NCBI RefSeq assembly: GCF_025506355.1
Contig: NZ_JANZYP010000009.1
Span: 62,001 to 126,000, forward strand
Direction of reading: 5' to 3'
Source of the DNA: Sphaerisporangium corydalis
GTDB taxonomy: Bacteria; Actinomycetota; Actinomycetes; Streptosporangiales; Streptosporangiaceae
Length of the DNA: 64,000 nucleotides
Part shown: positions 39,600 to 48,561 of the stretch, in pieces
Position numbering within the stretch: the stretch's first letter is position 1
Layout of the letters: each line of letters opens with the position of its first letter
Notes under the pieces: generated by a model
Database searches by the model: none
Told to the model about the DNA's origin: nothing
Seen by the model: only the letters and a program-made list of their open reading frames with translations
Position numbers and translations under genes: made by a program

Positions 39600-40487
39600 A
39601 TGCCCCTTGCTTCGATTCCGAGCCCTGCCGAAGGGGTCTGGTATCTCGGATTCATCCCGATCCGGGCCTACGCTCTGTGCTTCATCGTCGCGATCGGCTT
39701 CGGTGTCTGGCTGAGCGAGCGCCGCTGGCGCGCACGCGGCGGTGAGAAGGGCGCGATCAGCGACATCGCGTTCCCCGGCGTGGTCTTCGGTCTGATCGGC
39801 GCTCGCCTCTACCACGTCATCACCGACTGGCAGACCTACTTCGGCCCGCGCGCGATCAAGGAGCCCTACCAGGCGCTGTTCATCTGGGAGGGCGGGCTGA
39901 GCATCTGGGGAGCGGTCGCCCTGGGTGGGGTGGGCGTGTGGCTGGCCTGCCGCCGCCGGGGGCTGTCTCTGGGCCCGGTGGCCGACACGGTCGCGCCCGC
40001 CATCGCGTTCGGGCAGGCGATCGCCCGCTGGGGCAACTGGTTCAACCAGGAGCTGTACGGCGGTCCGACCACGTTGCCGTGGGGCCTGGAGATCGACCAG
40101 GCGCACGGCGGCGCGCCAGGCGTGCTCTACCACCCGACGTTCCTGTACGAGTCGCTGTGGGACGCGGCGCTCGGTTTCGGGCTGATCCTGGCCGGCAGGC
40201 GGTTCACGCTGCGCCACGGCCGCCTGTTCGCCCTCTACGTCGCCGGCTACACGTTCGGGCGGTTCTGGATCGAGGGGCTGCGGATCGACCCGGTGGGCGG
40301 GGTGGACCACGCGGTGACGCTCCTGGGGCTGCGGATCAACCAGTGGACCTCGATCGTGCTGTTCGTCGGCGCGCTGGTCCATCTCTGGGTGACACGCCAC
40401 AAGGACACCGAAGAGATCGTGGTACCGGTCTCACGACACACGGCCTCGCACGAGGAGAACGACGGGCAGGCCGTCGGGAGCACCTGA
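39600..40487 (+). CDS. lgt: Prolipoprotein diacylglyceryl transferase
   Basis: A 295-residue inner-membrane enzyme that transfers diacylglycerol from phosphatidylglycerol to the lipobox Cys of prolipoproteins. About seven hydrophobic helices are visible. Family landmarks are WYLGFIPIRAYALCFIVAI at the N-terminus, GVVFGLIGARLYHVITDW, the IWEGGLSIWGAVALGG segment, AIARWGNWFNQELYGGPT with the catalytic-region Arg and Asn, and FRFWIEGLRIDP-like FGRFWIEGLRIDP. ATG 39600 gives the normal N-terminus; the frame is open further upstream to 39414. In many actinomycetes lgt lies next to trp genes, but no trp gene is seen here. Confidence 0.94.
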   Translation: MPLASIPSPAEGVWYLGFIPIRAYALCFIVAIGFGVWLSERRWRARGGEKGAISDIAFPGVVFGLIGARLYHVITDWQTYFGPRAIKEPYQALFIWEGGLSIWGAVALGGVGVWLACRRRGLSLGPVADTVAPAIAFGQAIARWGNWFNQELYGGPTTLPWGLEIDQAHGGAPGVLYHPTFLYESLWDAALGFGLILAGRRFTLRHGRLFALYVAGYTFGRFWIEGLRIDPVGGVDHAVTLLGLRINQWTSIVLFVGALVHLWVTRHKDTEEIVVPVSRHTASHEENDGQAVGST

Positions 40488-40520
40488 CGCGACCAGGCGG
40501 CGGATCGGCCAGACAGGGAT

Positions 40521-41258
40521 TCAGCCGTCCGAGGCCTGATCGTCGGCGAACGCCGCGCGCGGGTCGAGGAGCCGGCCTCGCGCGTACTCCTCGCCGAAGG
40601 TGTCCGGGCCGAGCGCCTCGACGGCGGCGGCGCGTACCTTGGCCAGGTCGGCCGCGTCGTCAGGATCCGGGACCTGGCCGAGCGACGCGAACGCGGCGTC
40701 CGCGACGCCGGTCAGCCGCGCCGCCCTCGCGTGATCACCCTCGGCCGAGGCGAACGCGGCGCCCGCCACGCAGACGCACGGCACGAAGTCGGCCCAGCCG
40801 TTGCGGAACACCTGCTCACGGCCCTCGGCGAACAGTTTCCCCGCCACGTCGAGGTTGCCCAAGCCCAGCTCGCAGAACGCGAGGTTGTGATACTCGGAGT
40901 TGACCGTCTCGGGCCGGTCGAGCGCCTCGTTGAGTGCGATGCTCTCCCGGTACAGAACCCGGGCGCGCGGCAGGTCGCCCGACATGCGCGCCACGGCGGC
41001 CAGTACGTGCCTAGGCCGTTCCTCAAGGCTCCGGTCACCGGAGCGCAGCGCGACCGCGAGCGCCTCCCGCGCCCTGGCCTCCCCGCCGGGCAGGTCACCG
41101 CCGCGGATGGCGACCCGGGCCAGGCTGTACCGGGCCTCCACCTCCCCCGCCGGGTCGCCGGCCGCCTGGGCCCGCTCGATCTCGGCCTCGCTCATGCGCA
41201 CCACGGCGTCGCTCTCACCACGCCGGAAGGCGGAGCGCACGTCCTCACTGAAGTTCAT
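40521..41258 (-). CDS. Tetratricopeptide-repeat protein
   Basis: A 245-residue cytoplasmic protein of TPR-type helical pairs. Clear repeats are AGDPAGEVEARYSLARVAIRGGDLPGGEARAREALAVA, RHVLAAVARMSGDLPRARVLYRESIALNEAL and YHNLAFCELGLGNLDVAGKLFAEG, quoted here in pieces of the fold at about 33-70, 83-115 and 122-145. No enzymatic or DNA-binding domain is present. Such free TPR proteins often resemble the C-terminal part of LuxR/AfsR regulators and may be derived from one. It is convergent with lgt and 26 nt upstream of a GNAT fragment on its strand. Confidence 0.8.
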   Translation of the reverse strand: MNFSEDVRSAFRRGESDAVVRMSEAEIERAQAAGDPAGEVEARYSLARVAIRGGDLPGGEARAREALAVALRSGDRSLEERPRHVLAAVARMSGDLPRARVLYRESIALNEALDRPETVNSEYHNLAFCELGLGNLDVAGKLFAEGREQVFRNGWADFVPCVCVAGAAFASAEGDHARAARLTGVADAAFASLGQVPDPDDAADLAKVRAAAVEALGPDTFGEEYARGRLLDPRAAFADDQASDG

Positions 41259-41283
41259 GAAACCTCTCCCCCGGTCTCGTCCG

Positions 41284-41400
41284 TCACGGTGCTTCGAACA
41301 CGGTCCCCGTCTCCACGAGGCGGAAACCCATCGACTCGTAGAGCGGCCGGCCCATCGTGCTGGAGTGCAGGTAGGCCTCGGTGAGGGTACGGTATCCCCC
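41284..41400 (-). pseudogene. GNAT acetyltransferase, C-terminal fragment
   Basis: The last 35 codons of a minus-strand frame read LTEAYLHSSTMGRPLYESMG and FRLVETGTVFEAP, the standard motif-B end of GNAT acetyltransferases (HSTPMGRPLYESLGF). Upstream, the frame turns into unrelated low-complexity sequence with no acetyl-CoA binding motif, so the gene has lost its 5' part. Confidence 0.6.
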
Positions 41401-41581
41401 CTGCTCAGGCCGCCTGCCCGCCCACCCGGGCGAAGACGAATCCGGCGACCCCACCGGAGGCCATGAGGTCGATCTGTTCGCGCGTTTCATTCGGGCATGG
41501 CGAGCGTCCCCCGTCGGTCCGCCGGTGCTCGCCATGCCCACGTCCGTACAGCCGACCCCAAAAGGTCGCGGCCGGACGGCC

Positions 41582-42403
41582 TCAGCGTGCGGTCTCGCGG
41601 GCCGCTTTCTCGATGAACGCGACCGTCGTGCCCGGCTGCGACACGAACAGCATGTGCGACGCGCCCTTGACCACCTGTGTCCTGGCGCCGGCCCGCTTGG
41701 CCATGAACTCCTGCGCCGCCGGTGGAATGATCTTGTCGGCGCCGCTGATCAGGTTGTAGTTCGGAATCGTGTGCCAGGCCTGCGGACCGGACGCCGGTTC
41801 GCCGAGCGCGGCCCCGGTCGCCGGGCGCTGGGTGATCGCGTAAAGAGCCGCCTCCTTGGCCGGCACGTCTCCCGCGAACCGGGCGTGGAACACCTTCGGG
41901 TCGATGTAGAGGTCGACCTGCCCGTCCGGCAGCGGTACCGGCTTCAGCGACTCGCCCACCGTGCTGCCGGGGAACTGATCGGCCAGCTGCTGCGCGCTCT
42001 CGCCCTCCTCCGGTACGAACGCCCCCAGATAGACCAGGGCCTTCACTTCGGCGTTGCCGGTGGCGGCCCCGGAGATCACGGCGCCACCGTAGGAGTGCCC
42101 GACCAGCACGATCGGCCCCTGGAGGCTGCGCAGCAGAGCCTTGACCTGCGCCGCGTCGTAGGAGAGCCCCCGAAGCGGGTTGGCCGCCGCGACCACCGGG
42201 TAACCGTCGGCGAGCAGCCGCCTGGTCACCTCGTTGAACCCGCTGCTGTCGGCGAACGCGCCGTGCACCAGCACGATCGTCGGCTTCTTTCCCGGATGCC
42301 CGCCCGTGTGCGCCTCCGCGCTGGTCATGGCGAAAATACCCAAGCCCGCGACGACGGCCGCGGTGGTGGCGACTGACGCCACGGATCTGATCGTGCGCAA
42401 CAC
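41582..42403 (-). CDS. Secreted alpha/beta hydrolase
   Basis: A 273-residue hydrolase. A signal peptide (RTIRSVASVATTAAVVAGLGIFAMTSAEA) leads to PTIVLVHGAFADSSGFNEV, the oxyanion-hole region, and VLVGHSYGGAVISGA with the nucleophile Ser in GHSYG. The acid is probably the Asp in NYNLISGADKIIPP or nearby, and the His lies in VKGASHMLFVSQP. This group (EstC/HNL-like, also called MenH-like) includes esterases of unclear substrate. GTG 42403 with GGGAG 6 nt upstream. It is divergent from the cyclic-nucleotide-binding reductase gene. Confidence 0.88.
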   Translation of the reverse strand: MLRTIRSVASVATTAAVVAGLGIFAMTSAEAHTGGHPGKKPTIVLVHGAFADSSGFNEVTRRLLADGYPVVAAANPLRGLSYDAAQVKALLRSLQGPIVLVGHSYGGAVISGAATGNAEVKALVYLGAFVPEEGESAQQLADQFPGSTVGESLKPVPLPDGQVDLYIDPKVFHARFAGDVPAKEAALYAITQRPATGAALGEPASGPQAWHTIPNYNLISGADKIIPPAAQEFMAKRAGARTQVVKGASHMLFVSQPGTTVAFIEKAARETAR

Positions 42404-42543
42404 GTGCTACTCCCTCGTCGATCGGTCAGCGAGCCGTTGCACCCTGACTACGACGAACGCTAGGAGCCCGTTGTGGACAGGCACTGAATCCGATCTCCCG
42501 TCACGGGAACAAGCCGTCAACTCGACGCCGACAGGATCTGAGC

Positions 42544-44154
42544 ATGAACGCGGATCCCGTACCGAACCCGCCGAGCGGCCCGCGCCTGGACGACGAGCAG
42601 TTCCGGCGGCTCGCCTCGTACGGTGACGTCGAGCCGGCCGAGCCCGGCCAGGAGCTGTACGCGCCCGGTGACGACTCCTATGACCTCTTCCTGCTCCGCT
42701 CGGCGACCGTGGACATCGTCCGCGAGGCGACCGCGCTCAAGCCTGAGCACCGGGTGTACGAGGGCGGCCCCGGGGACTTCCTCGGCGAACTGAGCCTGCT
42801 CACCGGTCAGCACGTCTACCTGACCGCCCGTGTGGTGACCGCGGGAACGGTGGTCCGGGTCGGCGCGGCGATGCTGCGCCGGGTCCTCGCCGAACAGGTC
42901 GACATCGCCGACGTGCTGATCGAGGCGTTCCTGGTGCGTCGTGACACCATCCGGGCGGCGGCCGGCAACGCCTTGGAGATCGTCGGCAGGGCGGGCGACG
43001 CGGCGGCGCTGGACCTGCGCACCTACGTGACACAACTGCTCCTGCCGCACGTGTGGCTCGACGCGACAGCGGGATCCGGACCCGCCCTGATGCGGTCGGC
43101 GGGGATCGGCGAGGCCGACCTGCCGGCCGCGGTGATCACCGGCTCGGTCCTGCGGAACGTGACGCCGGGCGCCGTCGCCGACGCGCTCGGCCTCTCCTAC
43201 CGGTCCGATGGACGTCCGGCCGATCTGGTCGTGGTCGGCAGCGGCCCCGCGGGACTGGCCTCGGCCGTGTACGCGGCGTCCGAGGGCCTGGTCACGGTGC
43301 TCCTCGACCGGTCCGGAATCGGCGGTCAGGCCGCCAAGAGCGCCAGGATCGAGAACTACCTCGGCTTCCCGCAGGGCGTCAGCGGCGAGAACCTGACCCG
43401 GCTCGCGATGATCCAGGCGCTGAGGTTCGGCGTGCGGATCTTCTCGCCGTGCGCGGTCACGGGTCTCGATGCGTCCGACGAACACCGGCCGGCGGTGCTG
43501 CTGGCGGACGGCTCACGCATCGAGTCGCGCGCGGTGATCGCCGCGACCGGGGCGCACTACCGGCGCCTCGGCATCCCGCGCTGGGCGACGTTCGAGAAGG
43601 CGGGCTGCATCCGGTACTCGGCGACCGACCTGGAGGTGCGCGGGTACGAGGACCAGCCGGTGGCCGTGGTCGGCGGCGCGAACTCGGGCGGGCAGGCCGC
43701 GCTGTCCCTGGCCGCCCGCGGCGCGTCGGTAGACCTGATCATCCGTGGCACCGACCTCGGCGCCCGGATGTCGTCCTACCTGACCGACCGGATCCGCATG
43801 CATCCCGCGATCCGCCTGCACACCGGCGCCTCGGTGTGTGACCTGGACGGCGAGGACACCCTCGCGTCGATCGTCGTCGAACGGCCCGGCGGGGCCCGGT
43901 ACCGGCTCGGCTGCCGGGCGCTGTTCTGCTTCATCGGCGCCGATCCGGTGTCGGCGTGGCTGACGGGCGTGGCCAAGGACGAGCGCGGCTTCGTCCGTAC
44001 CGATCACCGGTCGGCGCTGCCGTTCCAGACCAGCTCGCCACGGGTGTTCGCGGTGGGCGACGTGCGCTCGGGCTCGATCAAACGCGTGGCGACCGCGGTC
44101 GGTGAGGGCGCGAGCGCGGTCTCCTCGGTGCACGCGGCGCTCGCGGGCGACTGA
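42544..44154 (+). CDS. Cyclic-nucleotide-binding/thioredoxin-reductase-like flavoprotein
   Basis: A 536-residue fusion. Residues about 20-150 form a cNMP-binding-type beta-roll (EPGQELYAPGDDSYDLFLLRS, GPGDFLGELSLLTGQ). Residues about 228-530 are a thioredoxin-reductase-like FAD/NAD(P) module: LVVVGSGPAGLASAVYAASEG for FAD, SARIENYLGFPQGVSGENL, VAVVGGANSGGQAALSLA for NAD(P), and RVFAVGDVRSGSIKRVATAVGEG at the end. The redox-active CxxC that should precede the NAD(P) motif is replaced by IRYSATDLEVRG, so it cannot reduce thioredoxin in the standard way. The cyclic-nucleotide domain suggests ligand-gated oxidoreductase activity. The last 48 bp are duplicated downstream. Confidence 0.9.
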   Translation: MNADPVPNPPSGPRLDDEQFRRLASYGDVEPAEPGQELYAPGDDSYDLFLLRSATVDIVREATALKPEHRVYEGGPGDFLGELSLLTGQHVYLTARVVTAGTVVRVGAAMLRRVLAEQVDIADVLIEAFLVRRDTIRAAAGNALEIVGRAGDAAALDLRTYVTQLLLPHVWLDATAGSGPALMRSAGIGEADLPAAVITGSVLRNVTPGAVADALGLSYRSDGRPADLVVVGSGPAGLASAVYAASEGLVTVLLDRSGIGGQAAKSARIENYLGFPQGVSGENLTRLAMIQALRFGVRIFSPCAVTGLDASDEHRPAVLLADGSRIESRAVIAATGAHYRRLGIPRWATFEKAGCIRYSATDLEVRGYEDQPVAVVGGANSGGQAALSLAARGASVDLIIRGTDLGARMSSYLTDRIRMHPAIRLHTGASVCDLDGEDTLASIVVERPGGARYRLGCRALFCFIGADPVSAWLTGVAKDERGFVRTDHRSALPFQTSSPRVFAVGDVRSGSIKRVATAVGEGASAVSSVHAALAGD

Positions 44155-44217
44155 CCGGAGCACCGCACCGCGAGCGCGGTCTCCTCGGTGCACGCGGCGC
44201 TCGCCGGTGACCGACCG
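44110..44217 (+). repeat. Direct duplication of a gene 3' end
   Basis: CGAGCGCGGTCTCCTCGGTG plus the following 28 bp occur at about 44110-44157 (end of the flavoprotein gene with its stop) and again at about 44170-44217 after it, 60 bp apart with three base changes. Confidence 0.8.
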
Positions 44218-44234
44218 GGGCGCCGCCGGGTGGG

Positions 44235-44540
44235 TCAGTTACGCGTCCCGCCGCCGTGCATCCGGTCGATCTCGCGCTCGATACGCGCCTCGTCGATTCC
44301 CGCACCGGAATGCACGCCCCAGATGTGGAAGAGCAGGCCGATGCCCCAGCCGAGGATCGACCAGAGCGGCCAGAAGAACTGCTGCGGGGTGTACGCGAAC
44401 CACACGACCACCTGGATGGCATTGGCCAGCACGTAGATCAGGACATGGACCTGGAGGCCCCGTCTGAGGTGCAGCTGCCGGATGGCGCGCGCTCGGATCG
44501 GGTCGGGATCGATATCGGGCCAGGGACGGCGATCGTTCAT
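44235..44540 (-). CDS. 2TM domain protein
   Basis: A 101-residue membrane protein. A charged N-terminus (DPDPIRARAIRQLHLRRGLQ) is followed by two hydrophobic helices, HVLIYVLANAIQVVVWFAYT and FFWPLWSILGWGIGLLFHIW, then a charged tail (IDEARIEREIDRMHG). This is the '2TM' family often attached to histidine kinases or found alone next to LytTR systems; the function is unknown. It is convergent with the flavoprotein gene and has its own upstream region. Confidence 0.85.
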   Translation of the reverse strand: MNDRRPWPDIDPDPIRARAIRQLHLRRGLQVHVLIYVLANAIQVVVWFAYTPQQFFWPLWSILGWGIGLLFHIWGVHSGAGIDEARIEREIDRMHGGGTRN

Positions 44541-44654
44541 TTCTGCGCCTCACAATCATGACTTCTTCGTTCCGGGGGAGGCCGGTCATCGAAAGGTACG
44601 AGCCCGCAGTGAACGCGTTGTGGAGGGTTTCTTGACGCCCCCGGGAGCCGGCTG

Positions 44655-47174
44655 TCAGCGATCGATGACCAGGTCACCGGTGGGCAGGGTCTGGCAGGCC
44701 AGCCGCCAGCCCTGGTCGAGCTCCTCGGTGGAGAACATGCCCCGGGCGTCGGTCTCGTAGGTGCCCTCGATCACCCGCACCCGGCAGGTGCCGCAGACGC
44801 CCTCGCCGCAGGACTGCGGGAACGGGACGCGGGCGGCGTTCGCGGCGTCGAGAACCGTCCGTCCCGGCGGGCACGGGAAGGAGTGCCCGCTGGGCGTCCC
44901 GATCGTGTAACCGGTGACGCCGGCCTCCTGGGCCGCGACCGCGATGGCGTGCGCCCGCTCCCGCCGGGTCCGGCCACTGCGGGCCGACACGAACGCCTCG
45001 GTGCGCACGATGTCCCGGGGCACGCCGAGCCTCGCCAGGTGGCCGAGCACGTCCCGCATCATCGGCTCCGGTCCGCACAGGTGCACGCGGTCCACGCCGG
45101 CGGCGTACGGACGCAGGGCGTCGAGGTCGATCCGCCCCCGCCCGCCCGGCCCGGTCCGGAAGACGACCACCTCCAGGCCGGGCAGGATGGCCCTAAGCTC
45201 GTCCAGTTCGCGCTGGAACGGCGGTTCGTCCCGGCAGCCGACCAGCAGCACGACGCGGCCACGATGCCCGGCGGAGGCGGCGGCGGACAGGACGCTCATC
45301 AGCGGGGTGATACCGACGCCGCCGGCGATCAGGAGCAGCGTCCCGCCGCCTCCGGCGGGCACCCACGTGAACTCGCCGAACGGCCCGCTCACCCGCAGGG
45401 CCTGCCCGACCCGCAACTCGTCGTGCAGGAAGGTGGAGCCGAGGCCGTCCGGCTCACGCTTCACCGCGATCTCGACGAAGTCCGTGACGTCCGGACCGCT
45501 GGAGATCGAGTAGGAGCGTTCGATCGGCTCGACCGCGACCGGCAGCTCGATCTTCAGGTACTGCCCAGCGACGAACCCGAACGGCGTCGCTCCGGCGCCG
45601 AGCGGTACCAGGCGGATCCTGCTGATCGACGGGGTCAGGGGCTCGACCCCGGACACCCGCAGGTAGCCACGCCACTCACCCGGACGCGGGGCGATCGGGC
45701 CGCGCACCGCCCGCCACATCGCGCCGACCCGCCGTGGCGGCAGCACCGCGTTGGCCGCCATCACCCCGCCGGCGAGGGCGCCGACCACGCCGGAACCCCA
45801 GGCGTCCTGCCCGGCGACCACCAGGCCCTTCACCGGGGTACGCGTACCCGCGAGCCGGGAGCGCAGCCGCTGCGGGGTCGCCGCGAGACCGTAGAACGAG
45901 CCGCGGACGCTGTGCTGGTAGTTCTCGAACGTCAACGGCGTAGCCAGCTCGGCGAACGCGACGGTCTCCCGGAGACCCGGCCATCGCTCCTCCAGCCGGT
46001 CCAGCAGGCGCTCGGTCCACTCCTCCTTGAGCTTCCGGTACTCCTCCGGCCGGTCCCGCCACTGGTCGAACGTGGCGGGATCGACGAGCTCAAGGACCTC
46101 GACGGTGTGGAAGCGGGCGGCGGGGTTGTTGAGGGAGGCGAACGAGACGTAGAGCGTGCCGTGCGGGGAACCGTCGAGGTCGGGCATGAACCAGTGGTTC
46201 TCACCGCGTAACCCGAACGCGGCCGGGGACCGCTCGAGACCGAGGAAGAGCATGACCGCCGACGGTTCGGCCGGCAGGTCCGCCACCTCGGCCGAGCGGC
46301 CCAGCAGGGCATAGGTGTTGCGTACGCCCGCCGCCGAGACGACCGTCGGCGCCTTCACCCGGTAGGCGCGCCCGCTGCCGGTGTCCCGGACGTCGACACC
46401 GGCCACCCGGCCCCGCTCGACGACGATCCGCTCCACCAGCTGGCGGGTGCGCAGTTCGACGCCGTGCTCGCCGAGGATCTCCAGGACGACCTCGCTGATC
46501 GCCTTCGGGCCGCCCACCGGGTGGGCGGTGCCGTCCATGAAGAACGTCGTCGGGACGGCGGCGTGGTAGCCGAACGCGCTTCTCGCCGGTGGCGTCCCGT
46601 AAAGGCCCCACCGCGCCTGGAGGATCGCCCGGAGCCTCGGGTCGGTGACGCTGCGATGAACCTCGTCGCGCAGCGGGCGGTACGTGGCCGGGAACAGCCG
46701 CTCGACGATGGGGTAGCCGACACCGCGCAGCGGAGCGGGCAGCGACGACAGGACGTTGCGCGCCGCGAGTCCGGCCATGGCACGGCGCGCCTTGCGGAAG
46801 TAGCGGTCGATGGCCTCGGCCTCGCCGGGGAACCGTTCGGCCAGCCGTGCCCGGAACCTCGCCAGGGTGGCGGGCACCGCGAAGTCGAACCCGGGAAAGT
46901 GCAGCACGTCGTAGTCGTCGGGGAGCGGCTGCAGCTGCACCCGCCCGTCGGTCATGAAGTTCAGGAACGGACCCGCGTTCGCGCTGATGTAGTGCACGCC
47001 GGTGCCGAACCGGTACCTGTCCTCGCGGGAGAACTCGTGCGTCATCCCGCCGAGCGTGTAGTGCTGCTCCAGGACGAGGACCCGTGCCCCGCCGAACTGC
47101 GCGAGCATCCGGGCCGCCGCGAGCCCGCCCATGCCCGACCCGATGACGACCACGTCGGTCTCTTCGAATGCCAT
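44655..47174 (-). CDS. CrtI/RetSat-like oxidoreductase fused to ferredoxin reductase and 2Fe-2S domain
   Basis: About 839 residues with three parts. Residues 1-495 are a phytoene-desaturase/retinol-saturase-like flavoprotein (VVVIGSGMGGLAAARMLAQF, LEQHYTLGGMTHEF, and VVAGQDAWGSGVVGALAGG at its end). Residues about 510-745 are an FNR-type FAD/NAD domain (ERSYSISSGP, LLLIAGGVGITPLMSVL, VHLCGPEPMM). Residues about 755-839 are a plant-type 2Fe-2S ferredoxin with CGEGVCGTC and a distal Cys in RLACQTLP. Electrons could thus flow from NAD(P)H through FNR and 2Fe-2S to the CrtI-like flavin, giving a self-sufficient saturase or desaturase. ATG 47174 was chosen; GTG 47189 is in frame. Last gene of the SARP-led operon, 43 nt after the transporter. 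Confidence 0.88.
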   Translation of the reverse strand: MAFEETDVVVIGSGMGGLAAARMLAQFGGARVLVLEQHYTLGGMTHEFSREDRYRFGTGVHYISANAGPFLNFMTDGRVQLQPLPDDYDVLHFPGFDFAVPATLARFRARLAERFPGEAEAIDRYFRKARRAMAGLAARNVLSSLPAPLRGVGYPIVERLFPATYRPLRDEVHRSVTDPRLRAILQARWGLYGTPPARSAFGYHAAVPTTFFMDGTAHPVGGPKAISEVVLEILGEHGVELRTRQLVERIVVERGRVAGVDVRDTGSGRAYRVKAPTVVSAAGVRNTYALLGRSAEVADLPAEPSAVMLFLGLERSPAAFGLRGENHWFMPDLDGSPHGTLYVSFASLNNPAARFHTVEVLELVDPATFDQWRDRPEEYRKLKEEWTERLLDRLEERWPGLRETVAFAELATPLTFENYQHSVRGSFYGLAATPQRLRSRLAGTRTPVKGLVVAGQDAWGSGVVGALAGGVMAANAVLPPRRVGAMWRAVRGPIAPRPGEWRGYLRVSGVEPLTPSISRIRLVPLGAGATPFGFVAGQYLKIELPVAVEPIERSYSISSGPDVTDFVEIAVKREPDGLGSTFLHDELRVGQALRVSGPFGEFTWVPAGGGGTLLLIAGGVGITPLMSVLSAAASAGHRGRVVLLVGCRDEPPFQRELDELRAILPGLEVVVFRTGPGGRGRIDLDALRPYAAGVDRVHLCGPEPMMRDVLGHLARLGVPRDIVRTEAFVSARSGRTRRERAHAIAVAAQEAGVTGYTIGTPSGHSFPCPPGRTVLDAANAARVPFPQSCGEGVCGTCRVRVIEGTYETDARGMFSTEELDQGWRLACQTLPTGDLVIDR

Positions 47175-47217
47175 GCGCGCAGCCAACACCGGGCCACTGG
47201 ACGAATTGTGAATCGCC

Positions 47218-48561
47218 TCATCGAGCCGTCAGGTCGCCGACCGGTGCCCGCTGGGCGCTGGTGTCCAGGGTGTACCGGCGCTGCATGACGATGGCGACCG
47301 CCATAAGCCCGGCCGGCACCAGGGTGAAACCGAGGCGGACCGCGGCCAGCGCCCCGGGGGACTGGGTGATCTGTTCGCCCGCGGTGCTCGCCACGAAGCC
47401 ACCCGCGGCCAGGCAGGCGGAGAACACGTACGGCCCCAGCGCGCCGCCGGTGGCCTCCGCGGTCGTCCACAGGCCGGTGTAGCTGCCCGCGTTCCCGGCG
47501 CCGCCGGGACCGGACGCGGCGATCACGTCGGGGAGCATCGAGAGCGGGATCAGCTGCATCGCGGCGAACGCGACACCCAGCACCGCCACGGACCCGATCA
47601 GCACCGGCATGGTCGACGCGACGCCCAGCGCCAGCACCAGCGAGCCGGCCACGAACGCGGCCTGCGCGGCGAGCAGGCTGCGCTGCTTGCCGAAACGCCG
47701 GGCCACCAGCACCCACGGGGGGATCGCCAGCACCGCCGGCCCCATGAACGCGGCGACAAGCGCCGAGGTGAGCTCGGGGCGGCCCATTTCGTACTCGGCG
47801 AAGTACGGCATGGCGGTCAGCACCAGGTTCATCGTTATCGCCATGAGCAGGTAGGACGTGGCCAGCGTACGGAAGTGCCGGTCGCGCAGCGCCACCAGCA
47901 GCCCGCCGCGGTGTCCCGCCTCGACCGGGGCGCCGGGAGCCGCCCGGTTCAGGCGGGCGACGCCGGCGATGCCGGCCAGCATCGTCACCAGCGTGGCCGC
48001 GCCGAGCACCACGGCCATCCGCGTGTAGTCGCCGACCCCAGGATCGTCGCCCGTGAGCAGCGGCGCGACCACCCCGGCGAGCAGGACGCCCACCGTGATC
48101 ACCACGCTGCGGAAGCCCATGAGGCGGGTCCGCTCGTGGTAGCCGATGCCGAGGTCGGACGGCGTGGCCAGGTAGGACACCTGGTAGAGGGAGTACAGCA
48201 GGTTGCCGGCGACGTACGCCACCGCGACCCAGACCGCGGCGGACGTCCCGCGCAGGCCGGACGGCACCGCGAACATCGCCAGGAAGACGAGCACCACCAC
48301 GCAGCCGACGAACATCAGCCGGAGGCGGTGGCCGCCTCGGGCCCGGTCGGCGTCGGAGAGCCGGCCCACCCACGGATGCAGCACCACGTCCACGACGTTC
48401 GCCAGAAGCAGCGCGGTGCCGGCCACGAGCGGCGCGACGGCCAGGACGTCGGTCAGGAAGTACAGCAGGAAGATGCCCGGCACGGTGACCCAGATGCCCA
48501 TGCCGACCGAACCGGCGGCGAACGGGATGATCGCGCGCAGAGGCAGCCGTACGTCCGTCAC
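47218..48561 (-). CDS. GPH-family MFS transporter
   Basis: A 447-residue transporter with twelve hydrophobic helices. The MelB-like signature VDVVLHPWVGRLSDADRARG lies at about 57-76 (the usual D-P-x-x-G-x-x-S-D pattern with the first Asp-Pro altered to VLHP), and YQVSYLATPSDLGIGYHERTRLMGFRS fits the second GPH motif. This family moves sugars, glycosides or other organic solutes with cations. Its start overlaps the aminotransferase stop by 4 nt. Within the operon it may import the substrate or export the product of the two enzymes. Confidence 0.88.
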   Translation of the reverse strand: MTDVRLPLRAIIPFAAGSVGMGIWVTVPGIFLLYFLTDVLAVAPLVAGTALLLANVVDVVLHPWVGRLSDADRARGGHRLRLMFVGCVVVLVFLAMFAVPSGLRGTSAAVWVAVAYVAGNLLYSLYQVSYLATPSDLGIGYHERTRLMGFRSVVITVGVLLAGVVAPLLTGDDPGVGDYTRMAVVLGAATLVTMLAGIAGVARLNRAAPGAPVEAGHRGGLLVALRDRHFRTLATSYLLMAITMNLVLTAMPYFAEYEMGRPELTSALVAAFMGPAVLAIPPWVLVARRFGKQRSLLAAQAAFVAGSLVLALGVASTMPVLIGSVAVLGVAFAAMQLIPLSMLPDVIAASGPGGAGNAGSYTGLWTTAEATGGALGPYVFSACLAAGGFVASTAGEQITQSPGALAAVRLGFTLVPAGLMAVAIVMQRRYTLDTSAQRAPVGDLTAR

